Below are positions 17,698 to 25,799 of a stretch of 64,000 nt of DNA, in pieces; positions within the stretch are counted from its first letter, which is position 1; the number at the start of each line of letters is the position of its first letter. Under the pieces are notes generated by a model, which searched no databases, was not told where the DNA came from, and saw only the letters and a program-made list of their open reading frames with translations. Source of the stretch: Fimousia sp036311565 (GTDB taxonomy: Bacteria > Bacillota > Clostridia > Lachnospirales > Lachnospiraceae). Both the position numbers and the translations under genes were made by a program. The DNA lies in NCBI GenBank assembly GCA_036311565.1, contig JAXJPR010000037.1, forward strand, positions 34,894 to 98,893, given 5' to 3'.

Positions 17698-17698
17698 T

Positions 17699-18349
17699 TT
17701 ATTTAACAGAATGTAATTCTGAATATCCAAAACCGTTGACTAATGCCTCAATTGGTTTTCCTTGTTGGCAATATGGACAATCATGACGAGAATAAGTATG
17801 ATAATTTGGAATGTCTTTTTTATGAAAAATAGAATAGATAGGAAGTCCATGGTACTGATCAATCGTACTGAATATGGATGAAATCCCCTGCAGCTGCCCG
17901 CCATAAAAATGGATACATTCCATACTTTGCTTGATTGTAATACCGGTTGTGACCGAAGCCATAAGCAAAATTATATTTTTATTATAAAGCATTGGCTGAA
18001 GATTTTTACGGAAAAATAATTGTCCAAACTGATCCACTTCTGGAGTTACAATGTAAATGGTATTATGCTGATTATGAGTATAAAAACCACTTTCGGATAA
18101 TTTTTCAGCTAAAAATGCACCAAGTACTTCTGTTCCATCAAGACATACAATGGTATCAATAATAATATCCCGCCGATAATCGTGAACGAGACAGGATGCG
18201 GCGGATTTCGCCTCACTTTGTCGAATTTTGACAGTAGTAATATCTAAATAATAATTCACATGAGAATTTCTGGTGGCGAAGTGACCAGGGATTACTTTTA
18301 ATGTAACATTTCCTTTTTTTGAATGAACCGGGATGTTTCTTTCCTCCAT
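17699..18349 (-). CDS. Phosphoribosyltransferase-like protein (OPRT-type fold)
   Basis: A 216-residue protein with a type I phosphoribosyltransferase core. A PRPP-loop-like stretch reads ASVTTGITIKQSMECI (about residues 131-146), preceded by hydrophobic strand IILLM. The acidic pair that usually precedes TTG in the PRPP loop (DDV/DEV) is replaced by MASV, so the activity is uncertain. An upstream strand, IIIDTIVCLDGTEVLGAFLAE, fits the pre-loop of orotate phosphoribosyltransferase relatives. The C-terminal tail contains a CPYCQQGKPIE zinc-ribbon-like CxxC. A strong AGGAGGAGG site precedes the ATG. I read it as a PRTase-fold protein of unknown substrate, not as true pyrE. Confidence 0.7.
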   Translation of the reverse strand: MEERNIPVHSKKGNVTLKVIPGHFATRNSHVNYYLDITTVKIRQSEAKSAASCLVHDYRRDIIIDTIVCLDGTEVLGAFLAEKLSESGFYTHNQHNTIYIVTPEVDQFGQLFFRKNLQPMLYNKNIILLMASVTTGITIKQSMECIHFYGGQLQGISSIFSTIDQYHGLPIYSIFHKKDIPNYHTYSRHDCPYCQQGKPIEALVNGFGYSELHSVK

Positions 18350-18479
18350 ATTAGTACCTCCTCCTAAAATCGATGTTTCTCCGCAATAAAATTTGTTTTT
18401 TTAATTATATTATAGATGCAGGATTTCTTCAAATAAATTTCAAAAGTTTGCATTTTATGAGAAATCCCAGTCAACGTTT

Positions 18480-18488
18480 TTCAACAAA
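18480..18488 (-). promoter_or_regulatory. Possible 0A box upstream of first spo0A
   Basis: The minus-strand sequence TTTGTTGAA differs by one base from the Spo0A box TTTGTCGAA, about 160 bp before the first spo0A ATG. It may mark autoregulation; this is a single motif match. Confidence 0.3.
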
Positions 18489-18646
18489 TACGAGAAATGC
18501 GCTGGTAAAAACATCTGTTTTTCATCAAATTTTTGGAAATTGTGGAGAATGATAGGAAAACTTGCGAACGATACCATCTGTTTGATCGAATAAGAAAATT
18601 GTATAATTAGCAGGTAATCAGGAACAAAATAAAAGGAGGACATAGA

Positions 18647-19444
18647 ATGAGCAAGATTCATGTAGGAATTGCTGATGATAATACGAGGATGATAGAAATT
18701 ATGGATCAGTTGTTTGAAGAAGATCAGGATATCCAGGTTGTAGGCCATGCATCCGATGGAATGGAAGCAATTGAAATGATTAAAACCAGAGAACCAGATG
18801 TGGTAATTTTAGATATTATTATGCCAAAACTGGATGGACTGGGAGTTATGGAAAGAGTCAAAAATGATAAAGAAATTTCGAAATGTCCTGCATTTATCAT
18901 ATTAACAGCGATGGGGCAGGAAACCGTAACGGAAGAAGCTTTTGAACTCGGAGCATCTTATTATATTTTGAAGCCTTTTGATGGTCATTCCGTCATAAAG
19001 AAAGTGAAACAGGCACAAGAGAAAAAGGACAGGAATAATAGAAAATATATCTCATCTGAAGAAAAAGCACAGATAACAATGCACGATTTAGAAGTTATCA
19101 TTACAAATATGATTCATGAGATTGGAGTTCCGGCACATATTAAAGGGTATCAATATCTTAGAGATTCTATTATGCTGGCGGTAGAAGATATGGATATTCT
19201 AAATTCCATTACAAAACAGTTATATCCATCGATTGCAGAAAAATACCAGACGACTCCAAGCCGGGTAGAGAGAGCAATTCGTCATGCCATAGAAGTAGCA
19301 TGGGGACGGGGAAAGATGGATACGATACATGAGTTATTTGGTTACACCGTACATGCAGAAAAAGGAAAACCGACAAATTCTGAATTTATTGCATTAATTG
19401 CTGATAAAATCAGATTAGAATATGGAAACTATATACGTGAGTAA
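18647..19444 (+). CDS. spo0A: Spo0A, sporulation response regulator (canonical copy)
   Basis: The 265-residue master regulator of entry into sporulation. The receiver domain (about 1-125) has the intact acidic pocket IADDN (D10, D11), the phospho-acceptor D56 in ILDIIMPKLDG, the switch Thr in ILTAMGQE and Lys in ILKPFD. The C-terminal Spo0A DNA-binding domain (about 145-265) shows IHEIGVPAHIKGYQYLR and the recognition helix SRVERAIRHAIEVAWGRG. The RBS AAAAGGAGG is strong, and TATAAT occurs about 45 bp upstream. The usual upstream neighbour spoIVB is not present. A paralogue follows 86 bp downstream. Confidence 0.95.
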   Translation: MSKIHVGIADDNTRMIEIMDQLFEEDQDIQVVGHASDGMEAIEMIKTREPDVVILDIIMPKLDGLGVMERVKNDKEISKCPAFIILTAMGQETVTEEAFELGASYYILKPFDGHSVIKKVKQAQEKKDRNNRKYISSEEKAQITMHDLEVIITNMIHEIGVPAHIKGYQYLRDSIMLAVEDMDILNSITKQLYPSIAEKYQTTPSRVERAIRHAIEVAWGRGKMDTIHELFGYTVHAEKGKPTNSEFIALIADKIRLEYGNYIRE

Positions 19445-19460
19445 TGAAAAACTTAGTTGT

Positions 19461-19490
19461 TTGACACTAAATAATAGCAGATGGTAACTT
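19461..19490 (+). promoter_or_regulatory. Possible promoter of the second spo0A-like gene
   Basis: TTGACA-N18-TAACTT lies between the two spo0A-like genes, 41 bp before the second ATG. This suggests the second copy can be expressed separately. Confidence 0.4.
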
Positions 19491-19530
19491 ATTATATATA
19501 AGGGGATAGTCTTGAAAGGGAGGACGAAAG

Positions 19531-20328
19531 ATGAAAAAGGAACTTAAGGTGATAATCGCAGACAGCAATGCGAAAGATTTAGATGGATTAGCGAATGTGC
19601 TTTCAGAAGAGATGGATGTCATTGGTCTGGCAGACGATGGTAAGTCAGCTTATGAAATGATTGTTGAAAATCAACCAGATATTGTAATCTTGGATGTTAT
19701 TCTGCCTGTCATCGATGGGTTTGGAGTAATAGAACAAGTGATTAAGAATTGTAGTGAAATACCACAATTTATTGTTACATCATCTATTGGCACACAAAGT
19801 TTGATTGAGTGTGCCAATAATCTTGGAGTGGCTTATTATATTATGAAGCCATATGATTATCAGATTGTTTGTGAACGAATTAAACAAATTACTGGAATGA
19901 AAGAAGGAAATATATATCATACCCGGGTTCATACCGATGATACGGATGGGTACCGAAGAGAATATAGCGAATATGATATTAAACAGGATGTTACGAATAT
20001 TATTCATGAGCTGGGGATTCCGGCACATATAAAAGGATATCAGTATATTAGAGAAGGAATTATCATGGCGATTGAAGATGTGAATATGATGAATTATATT
20101 ACAAAATTGCTGTATCCGACGATTGCAAAAAAATATAAAACAACTTCTAGTAGTGTAGAACGAGCAATCAGACATGCCATTGAGGTCGCTTGGAGCAGAG
20201 GAAGAATAGAAATTCTTGAGGAAATGTTTGGCTATTCAGTTCAGGGTGACCGCGGAAAACCAACAAACTCAGAATTTATTGCTTTAATCGCGGATAAGTT
20301 ACGTCTGCAGTATCGAATGCATGCATAA
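19531..20328 (+). CDS. Spo0A paralogue with altered receiver pocket
   Basis: A 265-residue Spo0A-like protein of the same length as the preceding gene. The DNA-binding domain is strongly conserved: IHELGIPAHIKGYQYIR, then SSVERAIRHAIEVAWSRG and GKPTNSEFIALIADKLRL. The receiver has diverged. The acidic pair is IADSN rather than IADDN, and the switch region is IVTSSIG rather than ILTAMGQ. The acceptor D55 (ILDVILPVIDG) and the Lys in IMKPYD remain. It may bind the same 0A boxes with different phosphorylation behaviour, acting as a modulator, antagonist or constitutive form. The ribosome site GGGAGGA is good. Confidence 0.88.
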   Translation: MKKELKVIIADSNAKDLDGLANVLSEEMDVIGLADDGKSAYEMIVENQPDIVILDVILPVIDGFGVIEQVIKNCSEIPQFIVTSSIGTQSLIECANNLGVAYYIMKPYDYQIVCERIKQITGMKEGNIYHTRVHTDDTDGYRREYSEYDIKQDVTNIIHELGIPAHIKGYQYIREGIIMAIEDVNMMNYITKLLYPTIAKKYKTTSSSVERAIRHAIEVAWSRGRIEILEEMFGYSVQGDRGKPTNSEFIALIADKLRLQYRMHA

Positions 20329-20333
20329 ACAAT

Positions 20334-20362
20334 TTGTTTTATATTCTGCACAATGTTATAAT
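20334..20362 (+). promoter_or_regulatory. Predicted sigma-A promoter of glgA
   Basis: TTGTTT-N17-TATAAT, 28 bp before the glgA ATG, starting only 5 bp after the preceding stop codon. Confidence 0.6.
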
Positions 20363-20390
20363 AGATACATATAACGTAGGAGGAAAGGTT

Positions 20391-21830
20391 ATGAAAAAAA
20401 TATTATTTGTTGCATCTGAAAGTGTACCATTTATTAAAACAGGAGGACTTGCAGATGTTGTAGGAACATTACCAAAAAGTTTCGATAAAAGCAAATATGA
20501 TGTCAGAGTAGTTCTGCCTAATTATATGTGTATCGATGAAAAATATCGTAAGGCTATGAAAGATGTTACGAATTTTAAGATGGACTTGTCATGGAGATAC
20601 CAGTATGTAGGGATTAAAGAGTTAGAACTTGAGGGTGTTACGTTTTATTTTATCGATAATTTATTTTATTTTACAGGAGAGAAACCATATGGAGATATGC
20701 AAATGGATATTGAGAAATTCTGTTATTTCTCCAAAGCAGCTTTAGCAATTCTTCCAGTGATTGGCTTTCAGCCAGATATTATCCACTGTCATGACTGGCA
20801 GGCGGGGTTGGTTCCTGTATACTTAAAAACTCTATTTGCAGGACAGGACTTTTATAAAAAGATAAAAACTATTATGACCATTCATAATTTAAGATTTCAG
20901 GGTATGACAGGTATGGATCGCATGATGGACATCTCCGGTCTGCATTCTGATTTATTTACAGAAGATAAGATGGGATCATTTGGTTGTGGTAATATGTTAA
21001 AAGGTGGAATTACTTTTGCAGATAAGGTCACAACAGTAAGCGAAACATACGCGGAAGAGATTCAGACAGCATATTTTGGAGAAAAGCTGGATGCCTTGCT
21101 TCGATACCGCAGAGAAGATTTGTCAGGAATTGTAAACGGCATTGATTATGATGCTTATAATCCAATGACAGATAAACAGATTTCATATGGATATGATGCA
21201 GAGAACTTTTTGCAGGGTAAGAGAGAGAATAAAATGGCTCTTCAAAGAGAAACTGCATTGCCAGTAGATCCAGATAAATTTGTGATTGGTATTATCTCTA
21301 GATTAACTGACCAAAAAGGATTAGATCTGATAGATCGTGTTATGAATGAAATTTGTAGTGAAGATCTTCAGTTTGTGGTTTTAGGTACTGGAGAATATCG
21401 ATATGAGCAAATGTTTTGTTATTATCAGGAAGCATATCCTCAAAAAGTATCAGCGAATATCTTTTATTCTGAAAAATTGTCTAAGATGATGTATGCTGGA
21501 TGTGATGCAATTCTAATGCCTTCATTATTTGAACCATGTGGATTGTGTCAGCTGATGGCACTTCGTTATGGAACAGTACCGATTGTTCGGGAAACTGGTG
21601 GATTAAAAGATACAGTAGAAGCGTATAATGAGATTACAAAAACTGGAAATGGATTTAGTTTTACAAATTATAATGCCCACGATATGTTATATACCATTCA
21701 GTATGCAATTAGAACGTATCAAAATCACCGGGACGATTGGAACCGGATAGTTAAAAGGGGAATGCTGAAAGATTATTCATGGAAACATTCTGCGAAAATT
21801 TACGAAAAGTTGTATGATGCAATGAACTAG
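20391..21830 (+). CDS. glgA: Glycogen (starch) synthase
   Basis: A GT5 glycosyltransferase that extends alpha-1,4-glucan from ADP-glucose. The 479 residues match the GlgA length. The glucan-synthase hallmark KTGGLADVVG lies at residues about 16-25. HCHDWQAGLVP is near 125 and TIHNLRFQG near 163. The C-terminal donor-site block PSLFEPCGLCQ is near 375 and ETGGLKDTV near 402. ATG 20391 follows GTAGGAGG; the longer frame overlaps the promoter. No other glycogen genes are adjacent, so it is probably a stand-alone unit ending at the shared terminator. Confidence 0.95.
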   Translation: MKKILFVASESVPFIKTGGLADVVGTLPKSFDKSKYDVRVVLPNYMCIDEKYRKAMKDVTNFKMDLSWRYQYVGIKELELEGVTFYFIDNLFYFTGEKPYGDMQMDIEKFCYFSKAALAILPVIGFQPDIIHCHDWQAGLVPVYLKTLFAGQDFYKKIKTIMTIHNLRFQGMTGMDRMMDISGLHSDLFTEDKMGSFGCGNMLKGGITFADKVTTVSETYAEEIQTAYFGEKLDALLRYRREDLSGIVNGIDYDAYNPMTDKQISYGYDAENFLQGKRENKMALQRETALPVDPDKFVIGIISRLTDQKGLDLIDRVMNEICSEDLQFVVLGTGEYRYEQMFCYYQEAYPQKVSANIFYSEKLSKMMYAGCDAILMPSLFEPCGLCQLMALRYGTVPIVRETGGLKDTVEAYNEITKTGNGFSFTNYNAHDMLYTIQYAIRTYQNHRDDWNRIVKRGMLKDYSWKHSAKIYEKLYDAMN

Positions 21831-21848
21831 ATAGAAAGAAATAAGAAA

Positions 21849-21880
21849 AAGTGGATTAGATTTGTCTAATCCACTTTTTT
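21849..21880. terminator. Bidirectional terminator overlapping the end of rqcH
   Basis: AAGTGGATTAGA and TCTAATCCACTT form a perfect 12-bp stem around TTTG, with A and T runs on both sides. Its right arm encodes the last codons and stop of the minus-strand rqcH gene, so the RqcH C-terminus doubles as terminator DNA. Confidence 0.9.
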
Positions 21881-23608
21881 AATATTATTGATATCTGGTT
21901 CAATCATAAGAGAGTAGTTGGTATGATAAATAACAAAACCAGGTTTTCCACCGGGTGTCTTTTTCAAATGTTTTCTTTGTATATAATCAATTTCTACTTT
22001 TGGTGCATTTTTTCCTTTTGAGTAATATGCAGCAAGTCGACCAGCTTCTTCGAAAGTGCGGTCTGGCAGTTCTTCTCCATGAGGTACTTTTACGATAACA
22101 TGAGAACCTGCCATTTGTTTTGCATGGAACCACCAGTCATTTCCGGTGGCAAATTTGAAACTGAGCAATTCATTTTGGTAATTATTCTTTCCAACATAGA
22201 TATGGTATCCATCACTGGAAAGATAATGCAGTGGTCTGGATTTTGATTTTTTCATTTTCTGATTGCCGCGTCTTCGTTTAATATACCCAAAATCCATTAA
22301 TTCTTCTTTTAATTCTATGAGGTCTTCTTCCTCTAAAGCAATATCCAAAGCATTGCTGATGGATTCGAGGTGCTCTACTTCCTGTTTTGTTTCTAATGTT
22401 AATACAGAGAGTGCTTCATAAGTTCGCTTTAATTTATTATATTTTGCAAAATACTTTTTTGCATTTTCCAGTGGAGATCTGGTTGGGTCTAAAGGAATCG
22501 TGATTTCTTCGCTTGTATAATAATTAAAGCAGGTCAGGGATTTTGCATTTTTTTCTGCGTGATATCCATAAGTATTTAATAATTCACCATAAATCCGATA
22601 TTTTTCCCGCTTTTTTGTATCTCTTAACTGTCTCATCTGAAGATCATACTTTTTACTGGAGCGTTCCAGTGCTGTACTGACAATCTTGCGTAAATCCACA
22701 GATTTCTGCTTAATTCTGGTGACTTTTTCTTTCATGAAGTAATAATTTTGAAGAACTTCAGAGATAGAAGCATATTCTTTTGGCTGACAATTTTGATAAG
22801 AAGTTAATAAAATAGAAGAAAATTCCATTGGTTCGTTCTTATGAAGAATGATATTCGGATGGAAAGAACCATGCTTTATTTGCTCTGATAATTTTATAAA
22901 TTCTCCATAAAGTCTTGCTGCCTGTTCCTCTGTCAGAGAAGCAGTGGAATCACTGCCATCCAGGCCAGCGCGATAGCACAATTCGTTGGCAATCAATGGG
23001 CTGATTCCAGTTACAGAAGTATAAATACTTTTGCAAATGGTAGCAGGTTTTTTACAAATCGTATCCAAAAAGTAGCATAAATCTACTTCGTATGGAGGAA
23101 TTTTTCCCTGGGAAGGAGGATATTCATATTGTCTTCCAGGTAAAACTTCCCGGACAGAACTAATCTGAGTAGAAATATGTTTAATGCTGTCGATAATACG
23201 TCCATCTTCATTCGTAAAAATAATATTGCTGTGTTTCCCCATGATTTCAATGATGAGTTTCTTTTTGCATAAATCACCTAATTCATTCAGGTGTTCAATT
23301 GTAAATACTAAAATACGTTCAAAATTTGGCTGTTCAATTCCGATAATTCTTCCGTTATTAATGTGTTTTCTTAAAAGCATACAGAAATTAGGAGCCTGTA
23401 CAGGATTGTTCTTTGTTTCTGTTGTCAGGTAGACCAACGGAAGGCTGGCGCTGGCAGACAGAAGCAGCCGGTAAGTAGAACGGTTATTTTTAATGATTAA
23501 TGTCAGTTCATCGCTTTCAGGCTGATATATCTTATAAATACGACCACCGATTAAAGAATCACGGCAGTCTTTTGCAAGGTTCGAAATGACTAGTCCGTCT
23601 AATGCCAT
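21866..23608 (-). CDS. rqcH: RqcH (NFACT/Rqc2 homologue), ribosome quality control
   Basis: The 580-residue bacterial Rqc2 homologue, formerly called a fibronectin-binding protein. It binds stalled 50S-peptidyl-tRNA and directs C-terminal alanine tailing. The NFACT-N domain occupies about residues 1-270, with the conserved start MALDGLVISNL. Helix-hairpin-helix and coiled-coil segments span about 280-430. The NFACT-R domain near 445-560 includes NDWWFHAKQMAGSHVI and the strand KVEIDYIQRKHLKK. An AGGAGGTACC site precedes the ATG. It lies opposite glgA and divergent from the his operon. Confidence 0.93.
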   Translation of the reverse strand: MALDGLVISNLAKDCRDSLIGGRIYKIYQPESDELTLIIKNNRSTYRLLLSASASLPLVYLTTETKNNPVQAPNFCMLLRKHINNGRIIGIEQPNFERILVFTIEHLNELGDLCKKKLIIEIMGKHSNIIFTNEDGRIIDSIKHISTQISSVREVLPGRQYEYPPSQGKIPPYEVDLCYFLDTICKKPATICKSIYTSVTGISPLIANELCYRAGLDGSDSTASLTEEQAARLYGEFIKLSEQIKHGSFHPNIILHKNEPMEFSSILLTSYQNCQPKEYASISEVLQNYYFMKEKVTRIKQKSVDLRKIVSTALERSSKKYDLQMRQLRDTKKREKYRIYGELLNTYGYHAEKNAKSLTCFNYYTSEEITIPLDPTRSPLENAKKYFAKYNKLKRTYEALSVLTLETKQEVEHLESISNALDIALEEEDLIELKEELMDFGYIKRRRGNQKMKKSKSRPLHYLSSDGYHIYVGKNNYQNELLSFKFATGNDWWFHAKQMAGSHVIVKVPHGEELPDRTFEEAGRLAAYYSKGKNAPKVEIDYIQRKHLKKTPGGKPGFVIYHTNYSLMIEPDINNIKKVD

Positions 23609-23675
23609 AAGGTACCTCCTTAAATGAATCTTTGATTTGCATAAATGAGGTTTTTGTTCATTATGCTAATTATTT

Positions 23676-23704
23676 AGTATATCATTAATTAAATAGAAAT
23701 GATA
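23676..23704 (-). promoter_or_regulatory. Possible promoter of rqcH
   Basis: On the minus strand this is TATCAT-N17-TATACT with an extended -10 (TGA before TATACT), 68 bp before the rqcH ATG. Confidence 0.4.
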
Positions 23705-23753
23705 GTTTTATTTGTTTTTTTTAAGTTCTTATGATAAACTAACTGGATAGAGA

Positions 23754-23782
23754 TTGACAATAAAGTATCTTGTTGATAATAT
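23754..23782 (+). promoter_or_regulatory. Promoter of the his operon
   Basis: TTGACA-N17-TAATAT is a near-consensus match, 78 bp before the hisZ ATG. I see no T-box or His leader peptide in the short leader. Confidence 0.7.
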
Positions 23783-23860
23783 GTTGTTAGTTTGTTTTAG
23801 TAATGAATTAGCACTTTACCTTAATAAAGCGGTTAAAATTAATGAAATGAGGAGCGGATT

Positions 23861-25123
23861 ATGAATAAAAAACTTTTGCATACACCAGAAGGTGTTCGTG
23901 ACATATATAATGGTGAATATAATAAAAAAGTTAAAATTGAAGAAAAATTAACAGAAGTATTAGACTTATATGGTTACAAAGGAATTCAGACACCAATGTT
24001 TGAATTTTTTGATATATTTAATCATGAAAAGGGAACGGTTTCTTCAAAAGAAATGTACAAATTCTTTGATCGGGAAGGCAATACTTTGGTACTTCGTCCA
24101 GATATGACACCTTCGATTGCACGTTGTGTCGCAAAATATTATGACACAGATGAACTTCCGATTAGACTGGGATATAAAGGGAATACATTTATTAATAACT
24201 CCAGTTATCAGGGAAAATTAAAAGAAACGACTCATGTTGGTGCAGAACTTGTTAATGATAATAGTTCAAGTGGTGATGCAGAGATTATTGCTATGGCAAT
24301 TCATTCATTTTTATCCGTAGGAATTACTGATTTTACGGTTGATATTGGTCAGGTAGAATTTTATCAGGGAATTGTTAACGAATTTCATATTGTGGGCGAA
24401 GAGGAAGAACATCTTCGTGAATTAATTCGTAATAAGAATTATTTTGGTCTTGAAGAATTTGTGGAAAATGCAGATATTTCAGAAGAAGGAAAAGAAGTAT
24501 TACTGAAGTTTTCTGAATTATATGGCGGATATGAGATTTTAGATGTTGCAAAGCACCTGACTTATAATAGTACTGCGCGCCATGCAGTAGAGCACTTAGA
24601 AAGTGTCTATCGTATTTTATCTGTTTATGGATATGAAAAATATGTCAGCTTTGATTTGGGAATGCTTAATAAATACAATTATTATACAGGAATTATTTTC
24701 AAAGGATATACGTATGGTACTGGGGATGCTGTCATCAAAGGTGGACGTTATGATAACCTTCTTGGACAATATGGAAAAAAAGCGCCATCTGTTGGTTTTG
24801 CAGTAAATGTGGATGAATTGATGCTTGCCATGACCAGTCAGAAAATTTCTTTGGATGATAATAGAAAGAAAAAGATGATTGTTTACCATGGAGCAGGGTA
24901 TAAACCAGCTATTGAGCTAGCTGCTGTATTCCGTAAACATGGTATTATCTGTGAAGTTATGCGCTTATTCCAGGGAAAGCCAATTGAAGAGTATATCAAA
25001 GTGGCAAAAGAACAAGGCATGGAACATATTTGTTATTTTGAAGATAAAGGTCTGGTGTGGATGATTTATACAGAAACTGGAAAAATTGAGCGTGTTGGCA
25101 GAATCGAAGATTTGAAGAAATAG
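23861..25123 (+). CDS. hisZ: ATP phosphoribosyltransferase regulatory subunit
   Basis: A catalytically inactive class II HisRS-like paralogue that activates the short-form HisG and carries histidine feedback. At 420 residues it has the HisZ length. The class II core is visible: motif 2-like LVLRPDMTPSIARCVA (about residues 72-87), HVGAELV near 126 and GGRYDNLLGQYG near 291. It lacks a full C-terminal anticodon-binding domain. It leads the operon hisZ-hisG-hisD-hisB-hisI, with hisG 19 bp downstream, which is the usual pairing. A short HisG requires a HisZ partner. Confidence 0.92.
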   Translation: MNKKLLHTPEGVRDIYNGEYNKKVKIEEKLTEVLDLYGYKGIQTPMFEFFDIFNHEKGTVSSKEMYKFFDREGNTLVLRPDMTPSIARCVAKYYDTDELPIRLGYKGNTFINNSSYQGKLKETTHVGAELVNDNSSSGDAEIIAMAIHSFLSVGITDFTVDIGQVEFYQGIVNEFHIVGEEEEHLRELIRNKNYFGLEEFVENADISEEGKEVLLKFSELYGGYEILDVAKHLTYNSTARHAVEHLESVYRILSVYGYEKYVSFDLGMLNKYNYYTGIIFKGYTYGTGDAVIKGGRYDNLLGQYGKKAPSVGFAVNVDELMLAMTSQKISLDDNRKKKMIVYHGAGYKPAIELAAVFRKHGIICEVMRLFQGKPIEEYIKVAKEQGMEHICYFEDKGLVWMIYTETGKIERVGRIEDLKK

Positions 25124-25142
25124 CAAAGGGGTCAAAAAGAAG

Positions 25143-25796
25143 ATGAGATATTTAACATTTGCATTAGCAAAAGGCCGTCTGGCAAAAAAAGCCATGGCAA
25201 TGCTGGAAGAAATGGGTATTACCTGTGAAGAAATGAAAGATGAAAAGACGAGAAAACTGATTTTCGTTAATGAAGAATTAAAATTAAAATTTTTCTTATC
25301 TAAAGCATCTGATGTACCAACTTATGTAGAATATGGTGCAGCAGATATTGGAATTGTTGGGAAAGATACGATTTTGGAAGAAGGCAGAAATTTATTTGAA
25401 GTTTTGGATTTGGGATTTGGAAAGTGCAGAATGTGTGTTTGTGGACCAAAATCTGCAAAAAAATATTTAGAAAATAATGAATTAATTCGTGTTGCCTCCA
25501 AGTATCCAAATATTGCAAAAGATTACTTCTATAATAAAAAGCTTCAGACTGTAGAAATTATTAAATTAAATGGTTCTGTAGAATTAGCACCAATTGTTGG
25601 CTTAGGAGAAGTAATTGTTGATATTGTAGAAACAGGAACAACATTAAAGGAAAATGGGCTGGAAGTTCTGGAAGAAATTTGTCCATTGTCTGCCCGTATG
25701 GTTGTCAACCAGGTAAGTCTTAAAATGGAACAGGAACGCATCCAGAAGATTATTAGTGGTTTAAAAGAACTGACAAAACAAAAAGAAGGGAAATAA
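25143..25796 (+). CDS. hisG: ATP phosphoribosyltransferase catalytic subunit, short form
   Basis: It condenses ATP with PRPP, the first committed step of histidine synthesis. The 217 residues correspond to the short HisG form without the C-terminal regulatory domain, consistent with hisZ next door. The periplasmic-binding-protein-like fold shows LAKGRLAKKA (residues 7-16), the YGAADIGIVGKD strand (about 60-71) and the PRPP loop in DIVETGTTLKENGL (about 160-173). The stop is followed 3 bp later by hisD. Confidence 0.95.
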   Translation: MRYLTFALAKGRLAKKAMAMLEEMGITCEEMKDEKTRKLIFVNEELKLKFFLSKASDVPTYVEYGAADIGIVGKDTILEEGRNLFEVLDLGFGKCRMCVCGPKSAKKYLENNELIRVASKYPNIAKDYFYNKKLQTVEIIKLNGSVELAPIVGLGEVIVDIVETGTTLKENGLEVLEEICPLSARMVVNQVSLKMEQERIQKIISGLKELTKQKEGK

Positions 25797-25799
25797 AAC

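Larger units (their letters stand above)
17397..17698. other. Non-coding gap with two plus-strand terminators and no plus-strand gene
   Basis: No coding sequence is apparent. A possible plus-strand promoter (TTTACA-N17-TAATAT, 17442-17470) is followed by the terminators at 17507-17545 and 17654-17697. The stretch between them is AT-rich apart from a CCCTGCAGGCAGCAGCC patch near 17595. The arrangement could produce one or two small RNAs. It may instead be remnants of lost genes. Confidence 0.45.

Noticed and set aside
23783..23860. His leader or T-box for the his operon
   Set aside because: The leader is too short, and no His codon run, specifier hairpin or terminator is visible.
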